A stretch of DNA of 64,000 nucleotides, taken from contig NZ_JAFDVE010000002.1 of assembly GCF_016888005.1 (NCBI RefSeq), positions 124,001 through 188,000 of the forward strand, in the 5' to 3' direction. A program made the position numbers and the translations under genes. This document shows, in pieces, positions 52,086-60,339 of this stretch. The stretch is from Phycicoccus sp. CSK15P-2. Its GTDB lineage: Bacteria > Actinomycetota > Actinomycetes > Actinomycetales > Dermatophilaceae. Every line of letters starts with the position of its first letter. Position 1 is the first letter of the stretch. The notes beneath the pieces are model-generated. The model saw only the letters and a program-made list of their open reading frames with translations, did not search any database and had not been told where the DNA came from.

Positions 52086-52592
52086 TCAGCCGGTGTGCAG
52101 CCGGCGCAGCGCGTCGTCGACGACGTCGTCCGGCGCCGCGACGTTCTCGACCGTCGTCCCGGGCTCGTCCTCCTCGAGCGGCTCGAACGCCTCCAGCTGC
52201 GAGCGCAGCAGGGCCGGCGGCATGAAGTGCTCGCGGCCGGTCATCCGGCGCTCGAGCTCCTCGACCGGCACGGCGAGCGCGACGAACCGCACCTCCGGCT
52301 CGGCCTCGCGCAGCCGGTCCCGGTGGGCACGCCGCAGCGCGGAGCACGCGACGACGACGTCCCGGCCGCGCATCGCCGCGCCGACCGCGTCCAGCCAGGG
52401 CCACCGGTCGGCATCGGTGAGCGGCACCCCGGACCTCATCTTCTCGACGTTGGCCGCCGGGTGGAGGTCGTCGGCGTCCACCATCGGCCACCCGAGGACG
52501 TCCGCGAGCCGGGCCGCGAGGGCCGACTTGCCGCTGCCGCTCGGGCCCATGACGACGAGGGGGCCGGCCGGACGTCCCGGGGCGCCGCTCAT
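52086..52592 (-). CDS. gntK: Gluconokinase
   Basis: A 168-aa thermoresistant-type gluconate kinase making 6-phosphogluconate. P-loop G-P-S-G-S-G-K-S near 16-23, D-A-D-D-L-H-P near 39-45, M-x-x-G-x-P-L-T-D-x-D-R-W-P-W-L near 52-66, and S-A-L-R-R-x-H-R-D-x-L-R near 84-95 are all characteristic. Its ATG overlaps the stop of maf by 4 nt. No gluconate permease or regulator is next to it. Confidence 0.93.
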   Translation of the reverse strand: MSGAPGRPAGPLVVMGPSGSGKSALAARLADVLGWPMVDADDLHPAANVEKMRSGVPLTDADRWPWLDAVGAAMRGRDVVVACSALRRAHRDRLREAEPEVRFVALAVPVEELERRMTGREHFMPPALLRSQLEAFEPLEEDEPGTTVENVAAPDDVVDDALRRLHTG

Positions 52593-53257
52593 GCCGGACC
52601 GCGCAGGTCGTGCCAGCGGATGCCGAGCTCCGCGGTGAGGTCGCGCAGGAGGGGGAGCGAGACGCCGACCACCGTGCTCGGGTCGCCCTCGATGCCCGCG
52701 ACGTACGGCCCGCCGAGGCCGTCGATCGTGAACGCCCCGGCGACCCGGAGCGGCTCGCCGGTCGCGACGTAGGCGTCGATCTCCTCGTCGGTGAGGTCGG
52801 CGAAGTGGACGGTGGTGGACGCCGTCGCGCCGACCAGGCCGCCACTGCCGCCGGAGGCGCCGTCGCGGCGGTCGACGAGCCAGTGGCCGGTGTGCAGCAC
52901 CCCCGACCGGCCGCGCATCCGGCGCCAGCGTGCCCTCGCCTCCGAGGCGTCGGCGGGCTTGCCGTGCACCTCGGTGTCGAGCTCGAGGACCGAGTCGCAG
53001 CCCAGGACGAGGTCGGTCCGTGAGGCGTCGGCCCCGGGCGCGGCGTCGAGCGCCGCGACGACGTCGTCGGCCTTCGCTCGGGCGAGGAGCAGCGCGACGT
53101 CCGCGGGGGCGAGCGGGCCGTGCGTCTCCTCGGCCTCGTCGAGCGCGGCGTCCTCGTCGACCGACGAGACCTGCACGACCGGCTCGACCCCCGCGGCGCG
53201 GAGGGTGGTGAGCCGGGCAGGGCTGGCGGAGGCGAGGAGGAGGGTCACGGCGGGCAT
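52589..53257 (-). CDS. maf: Maf-family nucleoside triphosphate pyrophosphatase
   Basis: A 222-aa house-cleaning NTP pyrophosphatase. The Maf opening L-L-L-A-S-A-S-P-A-R near residues 5-14, the catalytic-base region L-G-C-D-S-V near 88-93, K-P-A-D-A near 102 and the T-G-E-P-x-x-x-A-G-A-F block near 166-176 are present. The ATG at 53257 has TACGGT 6 nt upstream, so the 11-codon longer start at 53290 is unlikely. Coupled to gntK downstream; the promoter lies inside the end region of the preceding TetR gene. Confidence 0.92.
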   Translation of the reverse strand: MPAVTLLLASASPARLTTLRAAGVEPVVQVSSVDEDAALDEAEETHGPLAPADVALLLARAKADDVVAALDAAPGADASRTDLVLGCDSVLELDTEVHGKPADASEARARWRRMRGRSGVLHTGHWLVDRRDGASGGSGGLVGATASTTVHFADLTDEEIDAYVATGEPLRVAGAFTIDGLGGPYVAGIEGDPSTVVGVSLPLLRDLTAELGIRWHDLRGPA

Positions 53258-53263
53258 GGCGCC

Positions 53264-53269
53264 ACCGTA
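53264..53269 (-). promoter_or_regulatory. Leaderless -10 box for maf
   Basis: TACGGT on the minus strand ends 6 nt before the ATG at 53257. Confidence 0.47.
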
Positions 53270-53273
53270 GAGG

Positions 53274-53879
53274 TCAGGCGAGCCGTGCACTGCCGAGGTC
53301 GCCGGTGAGGTAGTGCTGGAGGACGGGTGCGACCGTTTCGGCCAGCACCTCGCGGTCGACGTCCTGCATCCCGGGCAGCTCCAGCACGTACCGGCTGAAG
53401 ACGTAGCCGCTCAGCTGTGTGCCGATCAGCGCCGCCCGCAGCTCGGGTCGGTCGGCACCGAGCAGCTGCGCCAGGGGGACGAGCAGGCGCTCGGTCAGCA
53501 GCTGCCGGACGAGCACCGAGGCCTCGTCCTCGGACGCGGCGGCCCGCAGCAGCCCGGTCATCATCCGCATCGTGTCCGGTGACTCCAGCGTGCGGATGAC
53601 CCAGCGGGCCAGGCGGCGCCCGATGTCCTGCCCGCCGCCGCTGATGAGGTCGCCGATCACGAGGTCCGGCTGGAAGGGGAACTCGACGACCGTGACGAAG
53701 AGGTTCTGCTTGCTGCCGAAGTAGTGGGTGACGAGGCGGGTGTCGACGTCCGCCTCCCGCGCGATGCCCCGCAGGGTCGTCCGCGGGTAGCCGAGCTCGG
53801 CGAACTGGCGCGCCGCGGCCTCGGCGATGGCCTCGCGGGTGTTGCTCCCCGCCGGACGACGCCCTCTCGCTCGACTCAC
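53274..53879 (-). CDS. TetR-family transcriptional regulator
   Basis: A 201-aa TetR protein. Helix-turn-helix is about residues 15-60: A-I-A-E-A-A-A-R-Q-F-A-E-L-G-Y, then T-T-L-R-G-I-A-R-E-A-D-V-D-T-R-L-V-T-H-Y-F-G-S-K. The C-terminal domain has the Tet_C-33-like pattern (L-L-G-A-D-R-P-E-L-R-A-A-L-I-G-T-Q-L-S-G). An AGGAGG 5 nt before the GTG at 53879 fixes the start. Targets are not evident; the neighbour maf is a housekeeping gene. Confidence 0.87.
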   Translation of the reverse strand: MSRARGRRPAGSNTREAIAEAAARQFAELGYPRTTLRGIAREADVDTRLVTHYFGSKQNLFVTVVEFPFQPDLVIGDLISGGGQDIGRRLARWVIRTLESPDTMRMMTGLLRAAASEDEASVLVRQLLTERLLVPLAQLLGADRPELRAALIGTQLSGYVFSRYVLELPGMQDVDREVLAETVAPVLQHYLTGDLGSARLA

Positions 53880-54058
53880 GGCACCTCCTCCCGGATCGTG
53901 TGTGCGACCCAGTATGACGGGGACGTCGGGGGCCGCCACTCACCGCAGGCGCGGTGTCGAGAGTGGTTCGTGCCCTCCTGGTGGGGGTGTCCTGGCAGGT
54001 CAGCGGCTCGCAGACTCCTCTGCGCGGCCGAGCCCGGGATCCTGCGTCGTCAACGATG

Positions 54059-55750
54059 TCATCGGGAGAGGACGGCCTCGCGCAGCACGTCCAGCCCCAC
54101 GGACCCGACGTCGAGCGCCCGGCGGTGGAAGTCCTCGAGGGAGAAGGCGGCACCCTCACGGGCCCGGACCTCGTCGCGCATCTGCATCCAGAGGCGCTCG
54201 CCGATCTTGTAGCTCGGGGCCTGTCCGGGCCAGCCGAGGTAGCGGTCCAGCTCGAAGCGCAGCATCCCCTCGCTCTCGTTCGAGTGGGCGGTGAGGAACT
54301 GCCAGGCCTTCTCGTAGGTCCACTCGCCACCGCCGACCTCGGCCGGAGCCTCGAAGCCGCAGTGCACGCCGATGTCGAGGACGACGCGGGCGGCCCGCAG
54401 GGACTGGCCGTCGAGCATCCCGAGGTAGGTGCCCGGGTCGTCGAGGTACCCGAGCTCGGCCATGAGGCGCTCGGCGTAGAGCGCCCAGCCCTCGCCGTGC
54501 CCGCTGACCCAGCACATCATCCGCCGCCATCGGTTGAGCAGGTCACTGCGGTACACGGTCTGGGCGACCTGGAGATGGTGGCCGGGTACGCCCTCGTGGT
54601 AGACGGTGGTCAGCTCGCTCCAGGTACGGAACTCGGTGACGCCCTTGGGGACCGACCACCACATCCGGCCGGGGCGCGAGAAGTCCTCGCTCGGCCCGGT
54701 GTAGTAGATGCCGCCGGTCTGGGTGGGGGCGATCCGGCACTCGATGGTGCGGACCGGCTCGGGGATGTCGAAGTGGACGTCGGCCAGGTCGGCGATGACG
54801 GCGTCGGCCTTGACCTGCATCCACTCGCGCAGGGCGTCCGTGCCGAGGAGGCGGTAGGAGTCGTCCCGGCCGAGGACCTCGACGGCCTCGGCGACACTCG
54901 CCCCGGGGGAGATGCGGTGCGCGGTGGCCCGCATCTCGGCGACGATCCGGGCGAGCTCCTCCTGACCCCAGGCGTAGGTCTCCTCGAGGTCGATGGTGGC
55001 GCCGAGGAACAGCCGCGAGGCCAGCTGGTAGCGCTCGCGCCCGGCGGCGTCCGAGGCGGGGGCGTGGTCCAGGAGGTCGGCGGCCAGGGCGGTGCCGGCG
55101 TCCTGGTAGGCCGCGGCGGCCGCCTCCACGGCACGGCGCAGGTCGGTGGCGACGCTGTCGTCGAGCGGGTCGTTCCCGGCCCGGGCCGAGGCGAGCAGAC
55201 CGGTGAAGTAGCCGTCCGGGGTGGTGAGCTCCTCGCACTGCCGGATGCACGCCTCCACCTGCCGGCGCGGTGTGACGAGCCCGCGGTCCGCGGACTCACG
55301 CAGCGTGCCGAGGTACTGCCCGAGCGCGCGGGGGACCTGCGACAGGCGCGCCGCGATGGTCGCCCAGTGCTCCTGCGTGTCGGTGGGCATGAGGTCGACG
55401 ACGTCGCGGCATCCCTGGAGCGGTGACGCGATGACGTTGAGCTCCATGCGGTCGAAGCCCGCGTCGTGGGTCTCGACGGCGAGGCCGAGACGCTCGCGCA
55501 TCGCGGCGACGGTGACCCGGTCGACGTCGTCGACCGGGTCGACGGTGTCGAGTCGCGCGAGGGTGTCGCGAGCGAGCTGTGCGTGGTGGGCGTAGCCGTC
55601 GGGGGAGAGGTCGTCGAGCTCGGTGTCGTGGCCTGGGACGCCGAGATAGGTGGCCTCGATGGGGCTGGCCGCGACGACGGCGTCGAAGTGGTCCTCGGCC
55701 ACGGCGTCGACGGGGGTGGGTGGGCGGGTCGGGCTGCTTGCGGCGCTCAC
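54059..55750 (-). CDS. DUF885 domain-containing protein (putative metallopeptidase)
   Basis: A 563-aa DUF885 protein. The zinc-peptidase-like motif Y-H-E-G-V-P-G-H-H-L-Q near residues 385-395 and the downstream G-H-G-E-G-W-A-L-Y-A-E near 418-428 are the conserved metal and catalytic blocks of this family, which is related to gluzincins. There is no signal peptide, so it is probably a cytosolic peptidase or carboxypeptidase. TACCGT ends 7 nt before the GTG at 55750; the longer start at 55852 is unlikely. Confidence 0.88.
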   Translation of the reverse strand: MSAASSPTRPPTPVDAVAEDHFDAVVAASPIEATYLGVPGHDTELDDLSPDGYAHHAQLARDTLARLDTVDPVDDVDRVTVAAMRERLGLAVETHDAGFDRMELNVIASPLQGCRDVVDLMPTDTQEHWATIAARLSQVPRALGQYLGTLRESADRGLVTPRRQVEACIRQCEELTTPDGYFTGLLASARAGNDPLDDSVATDLRRAVEAAAAAYQDAGTALAADLLDHAPASDAAGRERYQLASRLFLGATIDLEETYAWGQEELARIVAEMRATAHRISPGASVAEAVEVLGRDDSYRLLGTDALREWMQVKADAVIADLADVHFDIPEPVRTIECRIAPTQTGGIYYTGPSEDFSRPGRMWWSVPKGVTEFRTWSELTTVYHEGVPGHHLQVAQTVYRSDLLNRWRRMMCWVSGHGEGWALYAERLMAELGYLDDPGTYLGMLDGQSLRAARVVLDIGVHCGFEAPAEVGGGEWTYEKAWQFLTAHSNESEGMLRFELDRYLGWPGQAPSYKIGERLWMQMRDEVRAREGAAFSLEDFHRRALDVGSVGLDVLREAVLSR

Positions 55751-55757
55751 CCGCCGG

Positions 55758-55763
55758 ACGGTA
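55758..55763 (-). promoter_or_regulatory. Leaderless -10 box for the DUF885 gene
   Basis: TACCGT on the minus strand ends 7 nt before the GTG at 55750. Confidence 0.47.
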
Positions 55764-56286
55764 CCCGACACCACGGACGGTCGTCCCCGGGGTTTTCCGG
55801 ACCGCGGGGAGGCCCGGTGTCGGGCGAGAAGGTCGGCGTCCAGTTGTGGCATGGGTCCGCCTGCTGCACAACGAGATCAGTCTCCAAGGCAAAGGCGACA
55901 GAAGGTAAAGGAATCGCAATATCGGGCTGTTTCGGGGCGGGGCGGGGTTGGTCCCGCGAGGGTCGGTGCCCATTCGGAGTGGGTCGTGTCGGTCGTTCGG
56001 GGGGTGGGTGTGTCGCGCGTCAAGACTCTTGGCAGGACCGACGGGGCCGCCGGCGGTGGGGTGTCTGGCGCACCACGGTCATGAGGGCCCGAAATGCGCG
56101 GCTTGGTCCGTACGGCCCGGATCTCCGGGTGGAGCGAGGCCCTGTTCGGCGGCGACACGGACGGGCATGATGAGCCCGTCAACCCGAGAACGCCGCCATG
56201 GCCCCACCAGACGTCGCGCAGCCGAGCCTCCGGGATGGGGCGAGGTGAGCCCGGTCCGGACCCGCCGGGAGCGCGGGAAGGAACCG
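55764..56286. other. Long intergenic region upstream of the P450 TetR gene
   Basis: About 520 bp without a convincing gene. A short A+T-richer stretch lies at about 55860-55925. CATGAT near 56164 is a possible -10. Frames crossing it in all directions lack family resemblance. No repeat, RNA or mobile element is recognised. Confidence 0.35.
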
Positions 56287-56925
56287 ATGGAGAGCGAGAG
56301 CGGGCGACTGCGCGCCGATGCGCAGCGCAACCGCGACCAGATCGTGCACGTCGCCAGGCTGGCGTTCGCCGAGGTCGGGCCGGGCGTGCCGATGGACGAG
56401 ATCGCCCGCCGCGCCGGGGTCGGGGTCGGCACCCTCTACCGCCGCTTCCCGGACCGGAGCGCGCTGCAGCAGGCCGTCGCGCTCGAGACCCTCACGACGT
56501 TTCTCGCCGACGCACGCACCGTTCTCGCCGAGGAGGCCGTCGCCTGGGACGCCTTGGTGCGCATCGTGAACCGGGCGGTGGGCCTGCGGCTCGGGACGCA
56601 GCTGACCTCGATGGACAAGCCCTCCCGACACGCCGTGCTGGGAGCGCCCGCGTTCATGCAGGCCCGATCGGAGGCCATCGGGATCATCGAGGAGCTGGTG
56701 GTCCGCGCCCAGGAGGAGGGGTCGATGCGCACGGACGTCGGCCCCGGTGATGTCTTCGCCGTGGTGTCGCTGCTGCTCAAGCCACCTCCGAGCCCGTCCG
56801 AGGCGATGTCCGACCTGCTGGCCCGCCGGTGCCTGACCCTGGTCCTCGACGGCCTGGCGGCCGAGGGGCGACACGCGTTGCCGGGCAGGCCGGTCAGCGC
56901 GGTCGACCTCAGCCTCCCCGGCTGA
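56287..56925 (+). CDS. TetR-family regulator of the P450 cassette
   Basis: A 212-aa TetR protein. Helix-turn-helix is about residues 11-55 (I-V-H-V-A-R-L-A-F-A-E-V-G-P, then V-P-M-D-E-I-A-R-R-A-G-V-G-V-G-T-L-Y-R-R-F-P). The C-terminal ligand domain is of the SbtR/TetR_C type (A-V-G-L-R-L, F-M-Q-A-R-S). AAGGA about 5 nt before the ATG at 56287 gives the start. It precedes a cytochrome P450 and ferredoxin on the same strand, and a dyad within the P450 promoter is its likely operator. Confidence 0.87.
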   Translation: MESESGRLRADAQRNRDQIVHVARLAFAEVGPGVPMDEIARRAGVGVGTLYRRFPDRSALQQAVALETLTTFLADARTVLAEEAVAWDALVRIVNRAVGLRLGTQLTSMDKPSRHAVLGAPAFMQARSEAIGIIEELVVRAQEEGSMRTDVGPGDVFAVVSLLLKPPPSPSEAMSDLLARRCLTLVLDGLAAEGRHALPGRPVSAVDLSLPG

Positions 56926-57018
56926 CGCCAGCCTTCCCGGCTGACGCCGCGTGGCCCCGTCCGGGCCGGTCGAACCTCTCGAGTGGCGGGGCCCCGGGGT
57001 CAGTCCTACGCTCGAGAT

Positions 57019-57044
57019 AAGCGGAAGAATTGCTTCCGTTTAAT
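57019..57044 (+). promoter_or_regulatory. P450 promoter with TetR-type dyad
   Basis: A perfect CGGAAG-N5-CTTCCG dyad (57022-57038), extendable to 57019-57041 with one mismatch per side, lies directly before the -10 TTTAAT (57039-57044). AGGGGA 5 nt before the ATG is the ribosome site. A bound TetR dimer would block RNA polymerase. Confidence 0.62.
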
Positions 57045-57064
57045 CCGAGCGACAGGGGATCTCG

Positions 57065-58258
57065 ATGGCTACGCCACCCGCTCTGCAGACTGCCCGCCAC
57101 TGTCCGTACGCGCCACCGCAGGAGCACACCCGGATCCGCGACGCCGACGGGGGAGTCGGCCGAGTGACCCTCGGCAGCGGCCAGGAGGCGTGGGTGCTGA
57201 GCAGACTCGACCAGATCCGCACGATGTTGACCGACGCCCGGTTCAGCTCCGACCGTCAGGACCCGAACTTCCCGCGGTTCTCTCCCGGCGGCCGCCCCAC
57301 CGGCGGGATGCGTCCGTCGCTCATCGAGCTCGACCCACCCGCACACGGCGCTGCTCGCAGGGCCGTCGTCGGCGAGTTCACGGTGCGTCGCATGGCCGAC
57401 CTGCGTCCGAGGATCCAGGAGATCGTCGACGAGCACATCGACGCCATGCTGGCCGGCCCACGCCCCGCCGACCTCGTGCGCGATCTTGCGCTCCCGGTGC
57501 CGTCCCTGGTCATCTGCGAGCAGCTGGGCGTGCCGTATGCGGACCACGACTTCTTCCAGGTGCGCAGTGCGGCCGTGTTGCGCCGCGACACCTCCGCCGA
57601 GGACAGGGACCGCGTCGTCCACGAGCTGGTGGGCTACCTGAAGGACCTCATCGCCAGCAAGGCGGAGGACCCACCCGACGACCTGCTGGGCCGCCAGCTC
57701 GCCCAGGGCCGGGACCCCGAGGACGTCCTGTCGCTGGCCTTCCTGCTGCTCATCGCCGGGCACGAGACGACCGCCAACATGATCTCCCTCGGCGTGGTGA
57801 CCCTCCTCGAACGCCCCGACGAGCTCGCCCGCATGCTCGAGGACCCGGAACGTACATTGCCCGCCATCGAGGAGCTGCTGCGGGTCTACACGATCGCCGA
57901 GTTCGCCAACGCTCGGGTCACGACCGAGGACGTCGAGATCGACGGGGTGGTCATCCCGGCGGGCGAGCCGGTCGTCGCCCTCAGCAACGCGGCGAACCAC
58001 GACCCGTCGGCCTTCCCCGACGCCGAGCGGATCCAGCTCGACCGCGGGGCGCGCAACCACGTCGCGTTCGGCTTCGGCATCCACCAGTGCCTCGGCCAGA
58101 ACCTCGCACGGATGGAGCTGCAGGTCGTCTTCGACACCCTGTTCCGCCGGGTCCCGACCCTGCGGCTGGCCACGCCCGCCGACGAGCTGCCGTACAAGGA
58201 CGACGCGTTCATCTACGGCATCCACGAGCTCCCGGTGACCTGGGGCGAGGCCGCGTGA
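57065..58258 (+). CDS. Cytochrome P450 (CYP105-like)
   Basis: A 397-aa soluble class I P450. The I-helix A-G-H-E-T-T is near residue 231, the K-helix E-E-L-L-R near 280, and the heme loop F-G-F-G-I-H-Q-C-L-G-Q has the axial Cys at 342. Length and motifs fit actinobacterial CYP105-type monooxygenases, which hydroxylate diverse xenobiotics or secondary metabolites; the substrate is unknown. Its TGA overlaps the ferredoxin GTG, so its electron donor is co-translated. A TetR gene lies just upstream. Confidence 0.93.
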   Translation: MATPPALQTARHCPYAPPQEHTRIRDADGGVGRVTLGSGQEAWVLSRLDQIRTMLTDARFSSDRQDPNFPRFSPGGRPTGGMRPSLIELDPPAHGAARRAVVGEFTVRRMADLRPRIQEIVDEHIDAMLAGPRPADLVRDLALPVPSLVICEQLGVPYADHDFFQVRSAAVLRRDTSAEDRDRVVHELVGYLKDLIASKAEDPPDDLLGRQLAQGRDPEDVLSLAFLLLIAGHETTANMISLGVVTLLERPDELARMLEDPERTLPAIEELLRVYTIAEFANARVTTEDVEIDGVVIPAGEPVVALSNAANHDPSAFPDAERIQLDRGARNHVAFGFGIHQCLGQNLARMELQVVFDTLFRRVPTLRLATPADELPYKDDAFIYGIHELPVTWGEAA

Positions 58259-58455
58259 CCCGGATCGTGGCCGAGCTCGACCGGTGCATCGGGGCGGGGC
58301 AGTGCGTGCTGGCCGACCCCGGCGCGTTCGACCAGCGCGAGGACGACGGCACCGTCGTGGTCCTCGAGGAGCATCCCGCGGACGACACCGCGGTCCAGCG
58401 CGCGAGGACCGCGGTCGACACCTGTCCGAGCCGCACCCTGTCGCTCGTGGAGTAG
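58255..58455 (+). CDS. Ferredoxin ([3Fe-4S] type) partner of the P450
   Basis: A 66-aa ferredoxin with Cys11, Cys17 and Cys57-Pro58. The spacing C-x5-C-xn-C-P binds a [3Fe-4S] cluster, as in SoyB/FdxH-like partners of actinobacterial P450s. A GTGA overlap with the P450 gene shows coupled translation. No ferredoxin reductase is adjacent, so a genomic one must be shared. Confidence 0.92.
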   Translation: MTRIVAELDRCIGAGQCVLADPGAFDQREDDGTVVVLEEHPADDTAVQRARTAVDTCPSRTLSLVE

Positions 58456-58470
58456 GCCGCCCAGCAGGCG

Positions 58471-58686
58471 TCAGCGGCGGTAGGTCCACTGCCAGGCGCC
58501 GGGGCCGGGGGCGAGGCCGTGCCGGAGCAGCGCCCGGTGCGAGGCCCACGAGGAGGAGGGACGGTCCGGTGCGTCCGGCGCGCCGCCGGTGGCCGCGAGC
58601 ACGGCGACCACCGCGGCGACCTCCTCGGCCGTCGCGCCTCCCTCGACCCGGATGGCCGGGCGCTCCGCACGCTCGTCGGTCGCCAT
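58471..58686 (-). CDS. accE: Acyl-CoA carboxylase epsilon subunit
   Basis: A 71-aa protein of the small actinobacterial epsilon subunits that stabilise the AccA3-AccD5-type holoenzyme. It shows the typical layout: an acidic N-terminus, I-R-V-E-G-G-A-T-A-E-E-V-A-A-V-V-A-V-L near 12-30 and a C-terminal W-x-x-x-x-R block. It begins 1 nt after the beta-subunit stop (TGA-c-ATG), so the two are translated together. It ends convergently against the ferredoxin gene. Confidence 0.9.
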   Translation of the reverse strand: MATDERAERPAIRVEGGATAEEVAAVVAVLAATGGAPDAPDRPSSSWASHRALLRHGLAPGPGAWQWTYRR

Positions 58687-58687
58687 G

Positions 58688-60316
58688 TCAGAGCGGGATG
58701 TTGCCGTGCTTCTTGGGCGGGAGCGTGGCGCGTTTCGTGCGCAGCGCCCGCAAGGCCTTCGTGACGTTCATCCGGGTGTTCGACGGGGTGATGACGGTGT
58801 CGACGTAGCCCCGCTCGGCCGCGACGTACGGGTTGGCCAGCGCCTCCTCGTACTGCGCGACGAACGTGGCGCGTGCCTCGTCGACCGACTCGCCCTTGTC
58901 CGCGGCCTCCGTGAGCTGCTTGCGGTACAGGATGTTGACCGCCCCCTGGGCTCCCATGACCGCGATCTGCGCGGTGGGCCAGGCGAGGTTGATGTCTGCC
59001 CCGAGGTGCTTGGACCCCATGACGTCGTACGCGCCGCCGTACGCCTTGCGGGTGATGACGGTGACGAGCGGGACCGTGGCCTCCGAGTACGCGTAGATGA
59101 GCTTCGCCCCCCGACGGATGATGCCGTCCCACTCCTGGTCGGTCCCCGGCAGGAAGCCCGGCACGTCGACGAAGGTGAGCACCGGGACGTTGAAGGCGTC
59201 GCACGTGCGCACGAAGCGGGCGGCCTTCTCGGAGGCGTCGATGTCGAGGGTGCCGGCGAACTGCATCGGGTTGTTCGCGACGACCCCCACCGAGCGGCCC
59301 TCGACCCGCCCGAAGCCGGTGACGATGTTCGGGGCGAACAGCGGCTGGACCTCGAGGAACTCGCCGTCGTCGAGAACCCGGGTGATGACCTCGTGCATGT
59401 CGTAGGGCACGTTCGGGCTGTCCGGGACGATCGTGTCGAGGACGCGGTCGTCGTCGGTGACGTCGAGGTCGAGCTCCTCGCCGAAGACCGGAGGTTCCTC
59501 CATGTTGTTGCTCGGCAGGTAGGACAGCAGCGCCTTGACGTACTCGACGGCGTCCTCCTCGTCGGTGCCCATGTAGTGCGCGACGCCGGACTTCGTGTTG
59601 TGCGTCTTCGCGCCGCCGAGCTCCTCGAAGCCGACGTCCTCGCCGGTGACGGTCTTGATGACGTCCGGCCCGGTGATGAACATGTGGGAGGTCTGGTCGA
59701 CCATCACCGTGAAGTCGGTGACGGCGGGGGAGTAGACGGCCCCGCCGGCGCACGGGCCCATGACGAGCGAGATCTGCGGGACGACCCCGCTCGCGTGGAC
59801 GTTGCGCCGGAAGATCTCGCCGTAGAGTCCGAGCGAGACGACTCCCTCCTGGATGCGTGCCCCGCCGGAGTCGTTGAGGCCCACGACCGGGCAGCCGACC
59901 TTCATCGCGAAGTCCATGACCTTGCAGATCTTCTCGCCGAAGACCTCGCCGAGCGACCCGCCGAAGACCGTGAAGTCCTGCGCGAAGACCGCGACCGTGC
60001 GGCCGTCGACCGTGCCGTACCCGGTGACGACGCCGTCGCCGTAGGGGCGGTTGCGGTCCTGGCCGAAGGCGACCGAGCGGTGCCGGGCGTACTTGTCCAT
60101 CTCGACGAACGAGCCCTCGTCGAGCAGCAGCTCGAGGCGTTCGCGCGCGGTCTTCTTGCCGCGCTTGTGCTGGGTCTCGACGGCCCGGTCGGAGCCGGCG
60201 TTCGCGACCTCCGCGACGCGCCGCTTGAGGTCGGCCAGCTTGCCCGCGGTCGTCGTCGTGTCGATGTCCTCCGGGACGTCCGTCCCGCCGATGGAGTGCA
60301 GGTCGCTCGTCGACAT
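58688..60316 (-). CDS. Acyl-CoA (propionyl/acetyl-CoA) carboxylase beta subunit
   Basis: A 542-aa carboxyltransferase of the PccB/AccD5 type. It has [11 protein letters not shown] near 50-60, the oxyanion-hole [11 protein letters not shown] near 178-188, D-V-P-G-F-L-P-G near 385, and the second site R-K-A-Y-G-G-A-Y near 421. It would join the alpha subunit at 41.5 kb and the epsilon subunit encoded directly downstream to make malonyl- or methylmalonyl-CoA. TAGGCT lies 6 nt before the ATG; this -10 overlaps that of the divergent birA gene. Confidence 0.94.
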   Translation of the reverse strand: MSTSDLHSIGGTDVPEDIDTTTTAGKLADLKRRVAEVANAGSDRAVETQHKRGKKTARERLELLLDEGSFVEMDKYARHRSVAFGQDRNRPYGDGVVTGYGTVDGRTVAVFAQDFTVFGGSLGEVFGEKICKVMDFAMKVGCPVVGLNDSGGARIQEGVVSLGLYGEIFRRNVHASGVVPQISLVMGPCAGGAVYSPAVTDFTVMVDQTSHMFITGPDVIKTVTGEDVGFEELGGAKTHNTKSGVAHYMGTDEEDAVEYVKALLSYLPSNNMEEPPVFGEELDLDVTDDDRVLDTIVPDSPNVPYDMHEVITRVLDDGEFLEVQPLFAPNIVTGFGRVEGRSVGVVANNPMQFAGTLDIDASEKAARFVRTCDAFNVPVLTFVDVPGFLPGTDQEWDGIIRRGAKLIYAYSEATVPLVTVITRKAYGGAYDVMGSKHLGADINLAWPTAQIAVMGAQGAVNILYRKQLTEAADKGESVDEARATFVAQYEEALANPYVAAERGYVDTVITPSNTRMNVTKALRALRTKRATLPPKKHGNIPL

Positions 60317-60322
60317 GCGCCG

Positions 60323-60332
60323 AGCCTAGCCT
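60323..60332. promoter_or_regulatory. Overlapping opposed -10 boxes of accD and birA
   Basis: The ten bases AGCCTAGCCT contain TAGGCT on the minus strand (60323-60328, 6 nt before the accD ATG) and TAGCCT on the plus strand (60327-60332, 7 nt before the birA ATG). The boxes share 60327-60328. The start codons are 24 bp apart, so RNA polymerase can occupy only one direction at a time. Confidence 0.62.
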
Positions 60333-60339
60333 TGGGCCC

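Noticed and set aside
55764-56286. Short frames in the 520-bp gap as genes
   Set aside because: Frames are Gly/Arg-rich without ribosome sites, conserved motifs or consistent codon bias.
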